From JBBQUN01 sp963698395 (GTDB lineage: Bacteria > Actinomycetota > Acidimicrobiia > Acidimicrobiales > SZUA-35), in NCBI GenBank assembly GCA_963698395.1, contig CAVOQQ010000003.1:1-64000 (forward strand): a stretch of DNA of 64,000 nucleotides. The letters run 5' to 3'. Shown one piece after another: positions 25,789 to 37,081 of this stretch (positions within the stretch are counted from its first letter, which is position 1; every line of letters begins with the position of its first letter). The position numbers and the translations under genes were made by a program. Below the pieces are notes generated by a model, which did no database searches, was not told the DNA's origin, and saw only the letters and a list, made by a program, of their open reading frames with translations.

Positions 25789-27352
25789 CTAGTTCGAATC
25801 ACCATGGCTGATTTCACTTTTCCACTCCAGAAACCTCTGCTCCATGGCCTGAACCTGTTCCGGATTATCGGAAGCCAGATTGTTGGTCTCGGTGGGATCT
25901 TCGATAATATTGAAGAGGTCCCAGTCAGCTCCCTTTCCCCATCGGACCAGCTTCCAGTCACCTTCACGTATGGCCTGTCCCTGGGACCATTCCCAGAACA
26001 GGGCTTTGCCACGTTGCGGCTTTTTCTCCCAGGAATGCAGGCAGCAGGCTTTCACCCTGCAGAGGGAGTGATTGCTGATCCCTTAAATTCCTTGCGGATA
26101 GTTAGCTCCGGTAATATCCACAAAGGTGGCCATGATATCAATGAAATGGCCCGGAGAACCGGCTGAAAGTGCCAGGTTCAATTTTGCCGGGCCAGTGCGC
26201 AATCAGCGGGGTATTGATCCCCCCTTCGTAGCTGTAATTCTTATAATAGCGGAAGGGGGTATTGGAAACATTGGCCCATTGGGGTCCCAGGGAGGACCAG
26301 CGGGTCATGGTACCGATCTCCCCGTAATCATCATCGATGATGGACCATTTCGGCAGAGGCCCCATTGTCCGAAACAAACATGATCAGGGTGTTTTCGGCC
26401 CTCCCATGTTTCCTCGAGGGCCTTTAATACTCTGCCAATATTCTGGTCCAGCCGGTCAATCATGGCTGCATAGACCTCCATCTTCCTGATCTCTTCCTTT
26501 TTTACCTCCGGCGTCAGGGTATCCCAGTCCGGGTAAGTGGCCTTCGACAAGCTGATAGCTTTCATCAATCAAGTCCCATCTCCAGCTGCCTGGCATAACG
26601 TTTTCTCCCGGATGTCTTCATAGCCACTGTCATATCATTCCTTCATACTTTTGCTATATCTTCCGGCCAGGCCATCAGGGGATCGTGCGGAGCTGTGATA
26701 GGCCAGGTAAAGAAAAAGGGGACGCTTATCATCCTGGTACTCATTCCAGCCACTCCAGTGCGTAGTGGGTAAAATAGTCGGTGGTGTAAAAATCTGAGGC
26801 TTCCGGGGTGTAGGGGGCATACATACAGGCTGTCGATGCACCAGGCCCGCCTGGCCTTTTCTCCGCTCCAGCTTTTTCTGGCGGGCACTCCTTCTCCAGG
26901 TCGCTGATCTCCCGGATTGAAATGATTGCAGGCTCCATCCTTTAAGCCATAGTAGTGGTCAAATCCGCGATATATGGGATTTTCCACTCCATGGTGTTTC
27001 CCGGACCAGAGGGTAATGTAGCCGGCCTCGCGCATTACTTCTCCCAGGGTGACTGCATTCTTCAGTGGCTCAGTATAGGTCCGGCATAGCCACTTTGCTG
27101 GGCATATACCCCTGTGAGCAGGCAGGCCCTGGAGGGAAAGCATTTGGAGGTATTGTGAAACTGAGTAAAGCGCATACCCTGGCTCGGCCAGCAGATCAAT
27201 GTTAGGGGTGCTGATCTCACTCCCATAGCAGCCCAGGTCAGACCAACCCAGATCATCAGCACTGATCAGGATGATATTGGGAAGCTCATGTTGTGAACAG
27301 GATAACAGGGAAAGTGTAAATAACAGCCAATATGACCCATCGCATTTTTCAT
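25789..27352 (-). CDS. Type I sulfatase (arylsulfatase type), frameshifted
   Basis: Exported S1 sulfatase of the arylsulfatase A kind. A start at 27352 followed by one frame change gives LLFTLSLLSCSQ (lipobox), NIILISADDLGWSDLGCYG with the calcium-binding Asp pair, then RFTQFHNTSKCFPSRACLLTGV. Cys in CFPSR is the formylglycine site. Later blocks are ITLWSGKHH, YKNYSYEGGINTPLIAHWPG and GDWKLVR...WDLFNIIEDPTETNNLA near the C-terminus. Five or more frame changes break it between about 27310 and 26060. About 510 codons. It starts 49 bp from the divergent nucleoside-permease gene. The glycan target is unknown. Confidence 0.85.
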
Positions 27353-27401
27353 TCTAGCAAGATATAAGAATTATTGACTATTTTAAGGCAAAACTTTTTC
27401 T

Positions 27402-28603
27402 ATGGGCCTCAAGACCAGACTGCAGCTTTCCACCATGATGTTCCTCCAGTATTTCATCTGGGGAACCTGGTATGTTACTTTGAATACCTACCTGGGAGAG
27501 ACCCTGGGTTTCACAGCAACGCAGATCGGGCTCTGCTATGGCACCTTTGCCATTGCCTGCATGATCTCCCCCTTTTTCGTGGGATCTAATCGCCGACAAG
27601 TTTTTTGCCACGGAAAAAGTGCTGGGTTCCATGCACATCCTGGGTGCTGTCTTGCTTGTACGTTGCCTCCCGGGCCACCACCTTCCAGGTCTTTTACCCG
27701 GCCCTGCTTGCTGTATACCCTGACCTACGCCCCAACCATGGCTCTGTCCAATTCCCTATCCTTCCACCAGATGGACAATCCGGGAAAACAGTTTCCCGGG
27801 GTACGGGTGCTGGGTACCATTGGCTGGATCGTCGCCAACAATGTGATCGGTTGGCTGGGATATACCCTCACCGTGGAACAGCTTTACGTGGGCGCTGCCG
27901 CTTCACTGATGCTGGGACTGTATAGTTTTACCCTTCCTCATGTACCTCCCAAAAAGGAGAAAAAAGCCAGCGTGAAGGAACTGATTGGACTGGATGCCCT
28001 GAGTCTGTTTAAGATCCGGGCCTTTGCAACCATCATGATTGCCTCGGTTTTGATCTTTATACCGGTCTCGTTCTATTTTGGCTTTACGGCTTCCTTTATG
28101 TCAGATATCGGAATAGATCCGGACATCATCCCCAACAGAATCAGCATGGGGCAAATGGCCGAGATTCTGTTTATTCTGATCCTGCCCTTCTTTATTACCC
28201 GTTTCGGGGTAAAAAAGGTGCTCTTTATCGGGATCACTGCCTGGATGATACGTTTCCTACTCTTTGCCAACGGAAATGCGGAAGGCGGAGTATGGATGAT
28301 CTATACGGCCATCATTCTCCACGGAATCTGCTACGACTTCTTTGTGGTCACCGGACAGATCTTTGTGGATGAAAAGGCTCCGGATCACCTGAAGAGCTCG
28401 GCCCAGGGTCTGATCACCTTTGCCACTTACGGACTGGGAATGCTTATCGGAACCTGGTTTGCCGGACGTACCATTGATTCAGGCTTACCGTGGGTGGAGT
28501 GGCCGACTGGGACAAGATCTGGTATGTGCCCACCGTTATTGCTGCCGTGATCCTGGTGATCTTTATCTTTCTGTTCAAGGAAAAGAAGAAGGCCGCAGCC
28601 TAG
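27402..28603 (+). CDS. Nucleoside permease (NupG-type MFS), frameshifted
   Basis: Inner-membrane nucleoside:H+ symporter family. It opens TRLQLSTMMFLQYFIWGTWYVTLNTYLG and contains MDNPGKQFPGVRVLGTIGWI and ILHGICYDFFFV-type text (GICYDFFVVTGQIFVDEKAP), characteristic of NupG/XapB homologues of Bacteroidota. A frame change near 27590 and its correction near 27720 affect TM3-4, and another near 28490 is needed to reach the end IFIFLFKEKKKAAA with stop at 28601-28603. About 400 codons. It stands between two divergent/convergent minus-strand genes as a single-gene unit. With ribokinase-, DeoC- and ADP-ribosyl-hydrolase-like genes nearby it hints at nucleoside or ribose use, though homologues may carry other substrates. 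Confidence 0.8.
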
Positions 28604-28607
28604 GGGC

Positions 28608-29838
28608 TCAGGTTTCCTTCCTGAGTACAGTCTCTCTATTTGATCTTCTGTATGATCTCTCCCGATGGACTTTGTCCTTCAGGATCAGTTTGACTGTGCC
28701 ATCGGGAATCTTCTCCTCCTTGATCAGGTAGTACTGGTCATCGTAGTCCTTTAGCTGGGGACCTCCGATGACTTCCTCACTGCCCCTCCAGTCCTCCAGT
28801 TCCACAGGCTCCCATTTTTTCGACTCTGAGGATTGATAGCAGGCATCCATGATGGCATTGACCACATAGCCGTCATAGAAGGTCTCCATGGGCTGCCTTG
28901 CCCTCGTCCATGGCATTGAACATATCGGTAAACATGAAATCGTAACCCAGGGCATTGACCTCATCCCCCACCGGGAAGAGCCAGCCGGTGGCCGATTCGG
29001 CCTTCTCTGCCACATAGTCCCCTTCACCCACAGCCGTATACATATCAAATCCGGTGCGGAGGAAGTGATTCAGGAAAATGGTTCCTTCCACCCCCATCAC
29101 CTCATCCCGCAGATCCATTCCTCCCCGGAAACACCAGCTTACCTCGAACTGACCAATGGCACCGGAGGCATATTTCACCAGGGCAATGGCATGGTCCTCA
29201 GCCTCAATGGGTTTTACCTGGGTATCGGCCCAGCACATTACCTCAAGAGGCTTTACATCCTTTCCAATATAGTTCCGGGCAATCTCAATGCAGTGGCAGC
29301 CCAGGTCAATGATGGCACCACCCCCCGAAAGTTCGGGATTCCAGAACCAATCGCTGTGCGGACCCGGATGGGTTTCACGGGCCCTGACCCAGAGGATGTC
29401 GCCCAGGGCCCCGTTCTTCACCGATTCCACCGCTTTCAGGGTTTTGGGCGTATAGCACAGGTCCTCCAGGTAGCCATGAAATACCCCATGCTTTTCAACC
29501 AGCTCCAGCATCTCCTTGGCCTCTGCAGCATTTCGCCCCAGGGGTTTGGTGACCAGGACGGCCTTCCCGGCTTCGGCTGCCATCCTGACTGCTTCCAGGT
29601 GCTGAAAGTTGGGAAGAGCCACTACTACGGTGTCGATATCCGGATGATTGACCGCCTCTTTCATATCGGTGGTCCAGTGGGGAATCCCATGTCGTTCAGC
29701 CACTTTTTTGGCGCTGGATTCACTTCTGGAATAGACCACTTCCACCCGGTCGGGCCGGCGGTGACCATGAAGTGCATGTATGTAAAAGTCCCCGATAAAT
29801 CCGCCGCCCAGCATGGCTATTTTCTTCCTTTTCATCAT
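28608..29838 (-). CDS. Gfo/Idh/MocA-family oxidoreductase, frameshifted
   Basis: NAD(P)-dependent sugar oxidoreductase of ~410 residues. Start MMKRKKIAMLGGGFIGDFYIHAL with the Rossmann glycine motif; then TVVVALPNFQHLEAV, GKAVLVTKPLGRNA (the lysine motif, here TKP rather than EKP) and GGGAIIDLGCHCIEIARNYIG. Past a frame change near 28890 (GKAAMETFYDGYVVNAIMDACY) it ends about 80 codons on with LKDKVHRERS. The TKP variant keeps the catalytic Lys. It meets the nucleoside permease tail to tail with a 4-bp gap. It follows the VOC gene by ~140 bp. The substrate is unknown. Confidence 0.85.
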
Positions 29839-29977
29839 TTTGTAATGTTTGGTTAGGTGTGTTTTTGAGAAAACTAAAAATATAAAAAGTTTGAATTTAA
29901 ACTGTTTCCTGCTGGCTTGTTTATTAAAAACGTGAACCTGTGGAACTGGATAGAGATGAAAGCGCAAGCAGCCTGGA

Positions 29978-30993
29978 TCAGGGCCAAGCGGATCCGGGCT
30001 TTTCCTTGTAGTTCCAGAGTAGTTCCATGGTAAGTCCACCGGCATCCTCCAGGTCTATGTACTCATAGCGGCCCGAACCCGGCATTTCTTTCTCGCCCCA
30101 GGTACCTCCCATGGAGACCACAAAACCTCTTGAAGTGTATTCCTCCAGGACCACATCCATATCCGATACGGAGAAGGCCAGGTGGTGTATTCCTTCTCCA
30201 TGCTTCTTGATGTGATCCTCATAAACAATGGGTGGTTTTACCGGGATGCACCATTCATAGGCTACGGTTCCATGGCGCTGCCAGCCCTGGATCAGCTCAT
30301 GATCGGCCGGTTTTCCGTAATACATGGGTTCACCAAGGTCCGGGTGACTGATTTCCAGTTCGGGCAGACCAATACGCTTCCAGAAATCTGATACAGCCCG
30401 GGGATCCCGAATGGCAAAGGCGTATTGATTGAGCTTCAGGTTTAGCCTGGTTCTCATCTCCCAATGCTTTGTGAATGCTCTTTCCATGATCCCCGTAGGT
30501 AAACCCCAGCACATACTTACCTTCCTGGTCCGTATTCATTAAGACAAATGTCAGTTCCCCCTCACCAGTCATAATGCTGATTTCATCAAGCATCTCAACA
30601 CCCAGCTCATTCAGGCGTACGATCTCAGCTTTAAGCTCATCCCTGTCCTGAATTCGGTGAACCAGACTCATGGCTGCATCTCCGTGGACCTCCTGGAAGG
30701 TTCGGAATATGGATTCCCCTTCAAGAGGCTGGATCCAGTTTACATGTGCGCCACCCAGGTTGGCACAAATAAGCCTTGCTTTACTGCTGCGGCCTGCATT
30801 CCGGGAATTGATTTCGACTGTTCCCAGATCCATAAATTGACGAATCCCAGAAGCCTGTAGTTTTCCATGGTGCGTCTCCACATCGGATACCACCCAGAGC
30901 ACCTGATCAACTTCCTGTATAGCCAGTGGGCAGGTCCCCTGATTTTACTCCGGTGAGAGCATACAGGGCAACTCAAAACATAACTTTTTCATC
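29978..30993 (-). CDS. Two-domain VOC (glyoxalase/dioxygenase-fold) protein, frameshifted
   Basis: About 335 codons with two vicinal-oxygen-chelate modules. The first runs VLWVVSDVETHHGKL ... ARLICANLGGAHVNWIQPLEGES, and the second LNQYAFAIRDPRAVSDFWKR ... GEGIHHLAFSVSDMDVVLEEY ... MELLWNYKEK. In the second, the His in GIHHLAF and the Glu in MELLW are where VOC metal ligands lie. Frame changes are near 30940-30970, at the start, and near 30440. The exact start is uncertain; MKKLCF at 30993 is the best ATG and may lead a signal peptide. Function could be a dioxygenase, isomerase or lyase; not assignable. Confidence 0.65.
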
Positions 30994-31107
30994 AGAAAGG
31001 CTATCAATGATTAATCATCAAGTTCAATGGGACCAATATCGTAATATTTTTAAGGGTCCGGAATACTCCACAAATCCCTGTCTCCGGGTTCAGAAGTCCT
31101 GATTCAT

Positions 31108-32335
31108 TTAGTTCTCTTCCAGGTTCTTTTTCCTTAGCAGCGCCTCCAGGTAGTAGTAGTCGGCATAGTTCAGGGGAACATCTACTTCCGAATCCATGGG
31201 TTTGGCTCCCACGGAATGGCCCAGGATAAATCCATAATTCTCTCCGGGTGCTGAAGCATAGGTGCTTCCCAGGCTCTCCATGATCTTGTCTGCCTTCTCT
31301 TTGTAACAAGCTCCCTTTCTCCGAATACCTGCATAACTCATAAAGGGCCGAGGCCATAATGGCTGCAGCTGAAACATCCCGGGGTTCATCGGGAATGCCG
31401 GGAGCATTATAGTCCCAGTAGGGAACCAGGTCCTCGGGCATGTTGGGATGTTCCAGCAGGAAATCTGGCTATTTTCTCCGCCTGCCTTAAAAATTCAATT
31501 TGATCCGTCAGGCGGTAGGTCATGGTATAGCCATATAAGTCCCCAGGCCTGTCCACGCGACCAGGAGGATTCATCGGCATAACCCTGATGGGTATCTTCT
31601 GTCGTACCTCCCCGGTAATGGTATCGTAATCCACCACATGCACCGAACTGTTATCGGCACGGAAATGATTTTCCATGGTGGTTAGGGCATGGCTGAACGG
31701 CAATCTCCGGTATATGGGATCGCCCGGTCTGTTCGGAGGCCCAGAACAAGCAGCTCCAGGTTCATCATATTATCAATGATCACCGGGCACTGCCAGTTTT
31801 CCTGGTTGAAATCCCAGGACCGGATGCAGCCGACATTTTCATAATAGCGGGCAATCAGGGTCTTCGCCGACTGCACCAGCACGGGGATATAGGAACCATC
31901 ACCGGTGAGCCGAAGTGCATTTCCATAACTGCAGAACATCCTGAATCCCACATCGTGGTTGGATCCATTGTACTGCTGTTCTTCCAGTTCAGCCGTGTAG
32001 CTTATGGCCTTCTCCTTCCATTCAGCTTTACCGGTCAGTTCATACATGTACCACAATACCCCCGGGTAAAATCCACTGGTCCAGTCCCCTGCAGGCAACC
32101 ACTCGAAGCGATCCATCCTTGTTTATGGTCCGGGGGACCACTCGCTTTTGTCCATTGGATCTCAGGAGGGGCCTCTGCCTGCACTTTATGAACGTTCTCA
32201 TCCAGCAGTTCCAGTTGCTAGGCAATCTGGTTCCAGGGTGATCATTCCGGTTCTCAACCGGACGGGCCGTTACAGGATGTCAGCAGTAAAAATACAATGC
32301 AATCATGCAGTCCAGATAATACAGCTTTTCTTCAT
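31108..32335 (-). CDS. GH88-family unsaturated glucuronyl hydrolase, frameshifted
   Basis: Secreted lipoprotein (LLLTSC near the start) of GH88, which hydrolyses 4,5-unsaturated uronic acid from the non-reducing end of lyase products. Diagnostic text is WTSGFYPGVLWYMYELTG, SNHDVGFRMFCSYGNALRLTG with the catalytic Asp in HDVGF, and CPVIIDNMMNLELL with the second Asp. C-terminal blocks include YGYTMTYRL-like and VPLNYADYYYLEALLR. Frame changes lie near 32300, 32220, 32110, 31690, 31460 and 31400. About 400 codons. No polysaccharide lyase is visible in this window, so its substrate must come from elsewhere. Confidence 0.85.
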
Positions 32336-32347
32336 TGGATAGGTATT

Positions 32348-33880
32348 TTAATAGGGTTTATTGATCAGATAGTTTTCTCTCAAATAATCAGGATCATAGC
32401 CTGGATTGGGATCCATTCCCCTGGCTCCACTTCCTCCTGCCAGGTGTGAAGCAACTTCAGCATCTCGTCCGACTTTTTCCGGCATCTCACTCAGCCAGGT
32501 TCCTGCTGTCTCTCCAAGATCTTCTGCCAGGTTATAAAGTTCCACCGAGTTCCCGGGTCAAAAAATTCAATGAGTTTCTAATCACCCAGCCTGATGGCTG
32601 CACCCGGTTTTCCTCCCTGGTTGCTGTAATGGGGATAGTGCCAGAAAAGGGGGCGCTCGTTTAGCTGATCCCTTTCCCGATGAGCAAAGGCGCCAGGCTG
32701 ATCCCGTCCATATGCTGGTCCGGTATCAGCTCCAGGCCGGCCATCTCCAGGATGGTGGGATAAAAATCGGTACTGGTAACCGGAACATCTGAAATGGCTC
32801 CTTCCGAACCTGATCCGGGCCATTTGATAAACATGGGCTCCCGGATCCCCCCTTCATACATCCATCCCTTTCCTGCTCTCAGCGGAAGGTTGGAGGTGGG
32901 TGAACCTTCCGCGGTGGCCAGTCCCCCGTTGTCCGACATGAAAATGACAATGGTATTCTCCTCCAGTCCCAGCTCCTCCAGCTTATCGCATCAGCCTGCC
33001 CACATTGGTATCCAGGGTTTCAATCATGCTGGCATAGATGGGATGTCCCTGCTGGATGCGCTCAACAAACCTTCCACCGGGAGGAGCATACTTGATCCAC
33101 TCCCTGTCGGTGGTCTCCATGGCCTTCCGGATCCAGACCCAGATCATCAATCTTCTTTTCATACTTTTCAATAAGTTCAGGCTTTCCCTGCAAGGGGGTA
33201 TGAACCGTATAAAATGAGAGATACAGAAAGAAAGGTTCTCCGTATGCCTCCTCCATAAATCGGATCGATTCATCGGTAAGCCTGTCGGTCAGACACTCCC
33301 CTTCCGGTCCGCTTTCCAGCCTGGGATTTTCATAGGGACTGAAATATCCACCCGTGGGAGATCCTACGCTCCATCCTCCTTTATTGATTTCAAATCCCTG
33401 GTATTCTGGCCAGTAGATGGAATCCTCTCCCATATGCCATTTCCCGGCAAAGAAGGTACTGTATCCTGCTTCCTTCAACGCTTCTGCAATGGTCACCTCC
33501 TCCAGTTTCATCTCCAGCTCAAAATCCCTGGAAAGCAATTTATCACAGGGCTAAGTCGCACTGTATGAGCTTGTCTTCCGGCAATCCAGTCGGTCACCCC
33601 TGTCCTGGCCGGGTATTTCCCGGTCATAATGCTGGCCCTGGTGGGAGAACAGACCGGGCAGGCGGCATAGGCAGCTGGTGAAGCGCATGGACTCTCCGGC
33701 CAGCTTATCAATGTTGGGGGTTTCATGAAAGGTGCTTCCATAACATCCCAGGTCGGCCCATCCCAGGTCGTCCACAAGGATGAAGATGATATTTGGTTTT
33801 GACTCTGATTTATCCGGCCCTGAGCAGGAGAACAGGATCAGAGCCAGTAACCCGATGAGATAGCATAAATGTTGTTTCAT
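32348..33880 (-). CDS. Type I sulfatase (arylsulfatase A type), frameshifted
   Basis: Exported S1 sulfatase with lipobox signal MKQHLCYLIGLLALILFSC. NIIFILVDDLGWADLGCYG binds calcium. After a frame change near 33670 the active site reads CPVCSPTRASIMTGKYPAR, the Cys of CSPTR being the formylglycine precursor. Later blocks are AGYSTFFAGKWHMGE, SDNGGLATAEGSPTSNLPLRAGKGWMYEGG (in two parts), and MELYNLAEDLGETAG near the end. Frame changes also near 33550, 33140, 32985, 32690 and 32560. About 505 codons. The start of the GH88 gene follows its stop by 12 bp, a likely functional pair desulfating uronate-containing oligosaccharides. Confidence 0.87.
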
Positions 33881-33990
33881 GAGCGGTGTAAAAACCAGAT
33901 AATTTTACTCCCACTAAGTTATGAATATCTTTTCTTAGTTGATCCGAAGCTTTCATTTTCGGTATATTTGAAGGTATCAAATCCATCACC

Positions 33991-34575
33991 ATGAAATTTT
34001 TCAGCCGAATCCTGATTCTTAGCGGAATGATTACCGGACTCCTCACCTCCTGCCAGAATACGCAGCCGCCACTGCCTGAAAATGAAGCAAACTCCTGGAC
34101 ACAAGTACTGGAAGAGGACCTGAATCTATTAGGTCACCGAAACTGGATCCTGGTGGTTGATAAAGCCTTCCCCGAGCAATCTTCGGCAGGAATGAAGTAC
34201 CTCTATGTGGAGCAGGACCTCTTGCCCACGCTGGAACATGTGCTGGGAGCACTGGATAAAAGCACCCATGTGAAACCAATCATTTACCAGGATAAAGAGC
34301 TCTCTTTTATAAGAGAAGAGCAGGTAGCTGGAATTGAAGAATTCAGGGCCCTTGCAGCAAAGACTCTGGCTGACAGGAAAGTCAATACCCTTCTCCATGA
34401 TGAAGTATTCAGCATGTTGGATAAAAGCTCCTCTCTGTTCAGGGTACTGGTGATCAAGACCAACTGCATTCTTCCATATACCTCTGTTTTCCTTCAGCTG
34501 GATTGCTCCTACTGGGGTCCTGAGAATGAAAAAATACTCAGGGAGCAAATGCTAGAGGCGCCAATGAGCCAGTAA
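33991..34575 (+). CDS. Exported lipoprotein with RbsD/FucU-like (sugar mutarotase) fold
   Basis: A 194-residue protein with lipobox signal (MITGLLTSC). Residues ~45-65, LNLLGHRNWILVVDKAFP, match the RbsD/FucU opening (GHxxxIVxxDxxFP), where the His is catalytic. Residues ~158-180, RVLVIKTNCILPYTSVFLQL, match the closing strand pattern (V-I-R-T-G-E-x-x-P-Y-A-N-I-I-L). The usual Glu after TG is replaced by Cys. RbsD and FucU are cytosolic pyranases/mutarotases for ribose and fucose; an exported form is unusual. It converges on the GH95 fucosidase gene with 17 bp between stops, which fits an L-fucose link. The fold call is my inference from these two blocks. Confidence 0.6.
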   Translation: MKFFSRILILSGMITGLLTSCQNTQPPLPENEANSWTQVLEEDLNLLGHRNWILVVDKAFPEQSSAGMKYLYVEQDLLPTLEHVLGALDKSTHVKPIIYQDKELSFIREEQVAGIEEFRALAAKTLADRKVNTLLHDEVFSMLDKSSSLFRVLVIKTNCILPYTSVFLQLDCSYWGPENEKILREQMLEAPMSQ

Positions 34576-34592
34576 GCCGCCTGCAAGTTCAA

Positions 34593-37064
34593 CTAGTATT
34601 CCAGTAGGTAGCGCTGGTCTGCCTCAGTTGGGAATTCCACATAGCCATCCCCCCCACTAAGCTGCACCGGCTTTCCATTTGCTGAGACTTTTACCTTCCC
34701 CTCCGCGCTGATTTTACAATCTGCCCCCGCTTTTGACAGGAGCTCTACCCTTTTTATGGCGCCTTCTTCCCATTGCATATCAAGTTCAAAAGCCCCACGG
34801 GTACAGAGGCCATGGAACTCACCTGAAGACCATTCTTCCGGCAGAGCGGGCAGTAAGCGAATGATTCCTTCATGCGATTGAACCAGCATCTCAGATATCC
34901 CGGCAGTGAGGCCCAGCGACCCATCCACCTGAAGTGGTGTGCCGCATTTGGCAAAAAGGGAAGGGTAACATTGCTCCTCCAGGTATCCCTTGTAGATGGA
35001 ATTTGCTCTCTCCCCATCATAAAGCCTTGCCCACAGGGCCATCTTCCAGGCACGCGAAAAGCCGGTTCCTCCATCCCCCCGCTGTTCGAGAACGGCTTTG
35101 ATGGGAGCGACCAGGCCTGGCGTGTATGTGGCAGAAAGCACATTCCCGGGATAGAGTCCATACAGGTGAGAAAAGTGCCTGTGTTTATCTTCCATCTGTC
35201 CAAAATCTTCCGCCCATTCCTGCAGACTCCCATCCTTCCCTATTTGTGAAGGCACCAGGCGTTCCCGTGCTCTTGAGACTTCACGGGCATAGGCCTGGTC
35301 CCTGCCAAGTATCTCGCTTGCCTGGGTATAATAATGAAACAGATCCTTCAAAATCTGCATATCCATGGTGGCTCCGGAAGCAATGGTGGTAAAATAGTAC
35401 ATCCCGGTCACTTCATCGTAGAAATACTCATATCCGGGTCCTTCCGGTGGATTCTCCGGGGAGTTTGACGGATTGGTAATTAACCATTTTCCATTGGGGT
35501 GCTCCACCAGGAAATCCATAAAGAAGTCGACAGATCCTTTTAGTATGGGATATACATGATTCAGGAATTCAGTATCCCGGGTATATAAATAATGTTCCCA
35601 TAAATGTGTGCAGAGCCACGCTCCTCCAACGGTAAAGGTACCCCAGGTAGGTCCATCCATGGGTGCAGCAACCCGCCAGAGATCAGTATTCTGATGAAAT
35701 ACCCAGCCACTGGCACCGTAATGCTCCTTAGCCACCTGAGCTCCCTGGTCCATGAGCTCTTCTATCATTTTAAAAAGGGGTTGTGTAAGTTCAGAAAGGT
35801 TTGCCCCTTCGGCCGGCCAGTAATTCATCTCCGTGTTTATATTGGTCGTATACTTGGAGTCCCAGGAAGGATTCATGTCTTCGTTCCATATGCCCTGCAA
35901 ATTAGCGGGTTGTGTCCCCGGGCGACTGGATGAAATTAGCAGGTACCTTCCAAATTGATAGGATAGTGCTGCCATCTGTGGATCTGGTCTGGATTGAATA
36001 CTTAGCATGCGTTTATCGGTGGGCAGAAAGGATGTTGGGGATTCGGGTAAATGCAAGCTGACGCGATCAAATAAGCTTTGATAATCTGCAATGGAATTCT
36101 CACGAATCGTTTGATAGTCTGCATCTTTTATCTTCTCCAGATAAACCTGAACGCGTTGTTTTTCATCTCCGCTAACATCCTGGTAATTAACAAAATTGGT
36201 GGCAGCAGCAAAATAAAGGGTAACGGAATTGGCATGATTCACATATATGCGGGTACCCTTACGGCTTAGCTCTCCCCCCTCGGCATCTACCCTCAAGCGC
36301 GCCTCATAACGCAGCTTACCTTCGACACCCATGTAATCGGCGGATTTGCCTGTCAGGATTAATTCATTCTCCCCTTCTCCATCCATGCGAAAATAATCGG
36401 TGGCATAATTGGAATGGGCGCCGTTACGGACTCCTCTCAATTCAGTTTCAAAGGTGATCGCTCCAGGTTCACTTGCTGTCAGGCGAACAGCAATTATCTG
36501 GTCTACAGCAGTAGAAAAAACTTCGCGGAGATAGGTGATGCCATTACTGGTATACTCCACCCCTGTGATGCCGGTAGACAGGTCCAGCCAGCGTATATAA
36601 TCTTGTGCTTCCTGTTCCTTTTCAAAAAACAAATGAAGATTGGCCAGGGACTGATACTTCTGTTGCTCTACGGGATATCCCATTAAATGGCGCCCAAAAA
36701 GCTTATGGGCTTCAATGGGCTTACCCTCAAAAATGAGTTTCTGGATTTCAGGCAGGTGTTTATGGCCCCCCTCAACAACCGTGGAATAAGGGCCTCCCGT
36801 CCAATAACTTTCTTCATTCAATTGAATTCTTTCTTCATCCACACCTCCGAACACCATGGCCCCCAGTCTGCCATTCCCAACCGGCAGGGCCTCTTCCCAA
36901 TCATTTGCTGGCCAGGTATACCACAGAAGTGTGGAGGGATCAAAAGACTTGTTTGAAATACTTTCCTTGATCGGGCTTAGAAAAGTTGAAGCTTCTGATA
37001 GATGGGCAGTTTGATTTCTCGTGCAAGAAATTAATACAATACAAAGAATGAGTACAAACTTCAT
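34593..37064 (-). CDS. GH95 alpha-L-fucosidase lipoprotein
   Basis: Intact 823-residue GH95 enzyme, exported (MKFVLILCIVLISC). N-terminal beta-sandwich (~45-300) with WYTWPANDWEEALPVGNGRLGAMVFGG split over residues 48-75, then linker, (alpha/alpha)6 barrel (~330-700) with RPGTQPANLQGIWNEDMNPSW and TNINTEMNYWPAEGANL, and C-terminal beta domain. Catalytic positions by family: the Glu of LQEWAEDFGQMEDKHRH and the Asp of LQVDGSLGLTAGISEML. Family members are inverting 1,2-alpha-L-fucosidases, with some acting on L-galactose. Its opposite-strand neighbour is the RbsD/FucU-like gene and upstream is a remnant with a FucO-like end, together suggesting fucose use. Confidence 0.93.
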   Translation of the reverse strand: MKFVLILCIVLISCTRNQTAHLSEASTFLSPIKESISNKSFDPSTLLWYTWPANDWEEALPVGNGRLGAMVFGGVDEERIQLNEESYWTGGPYSTVVEGGHKHLPEIQKLIFEGKPIEAHKLFGRHLMGYPVEQQKYQSLANLHLFFEKEQEAQDYIRWLDLSTGITGVEYTSNGITYLREVFSTAVDQIIAVRLTASEPGAITFETELRGVRNGAHSNYATDYFRMDGEGENELILTGKSADYMGVEGKLRYEARLRVDAEGGELSRKGTRIYVNHANSVTLYFAAATNFVNYQDVSGDEKQRVQVYLEKIKDADYQTIRENSIADYQSLFDRVSLHLPESPTSFLPTDKRMLSIQSRPDPQMAALSYQFGRYLLISSSRPGTQPANLQGIWNEDMNPSWDSKYTTNINTEMNYWPAEGANLSELTQPLFKMIEELMDQGAQVAKEHYGASGWVFHQNTDLWRVAAPMDGPTWGTFTVGGAWLCTHLWEHYLYTRDTEFLNHVYPILKGSVDFFMDFLVEHPNGKWLITNPSNSPENPPEGPGYEYFYDEVTGMYYFTTIASGATMDMQILKDLFHYYTQASEILGRDQAYAREVSRARERLVPSQIGKDGSLQEWAEDFGQMEDKHRHFSHLYGLYPGNVLSATYTPGLVAPIKAVLEQRGDGGTGFSRAWKMALWARLYDGERANSIYKGYLEEQCYPSLFAKCGTPLQVDGSLGLTAGISEMLVQSHEGIIRLLPALPEEWSSGEFHGLCTRGAFELDMQWEEGAIKRVELLSKAGADCKISAEGKVKVSANGKPVQLSGGDGYVEFPTEADQRYLLEY

Positions 37065-37081
37065 TTATTTTTGATTTTTAC

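Noticed and set aside
26765..26785. A further copy of the intergenic hairpin (AAAATAGTCGG) inside a sulfatase gene
   Set aside because: Only the right half matches and it lies within well-supported coding sequence, so chance is the best explanation.
28888..29856. A 322-residue plus-strand reading frame opposite the second Gfo/Idh/MocA gene
   Set aside because: It is the shadow of a clear oxidoreductase with Rossmann and GCHCIE motifs; composition of the shadow is His/Gly/Pro-rich and unlike a real protein.
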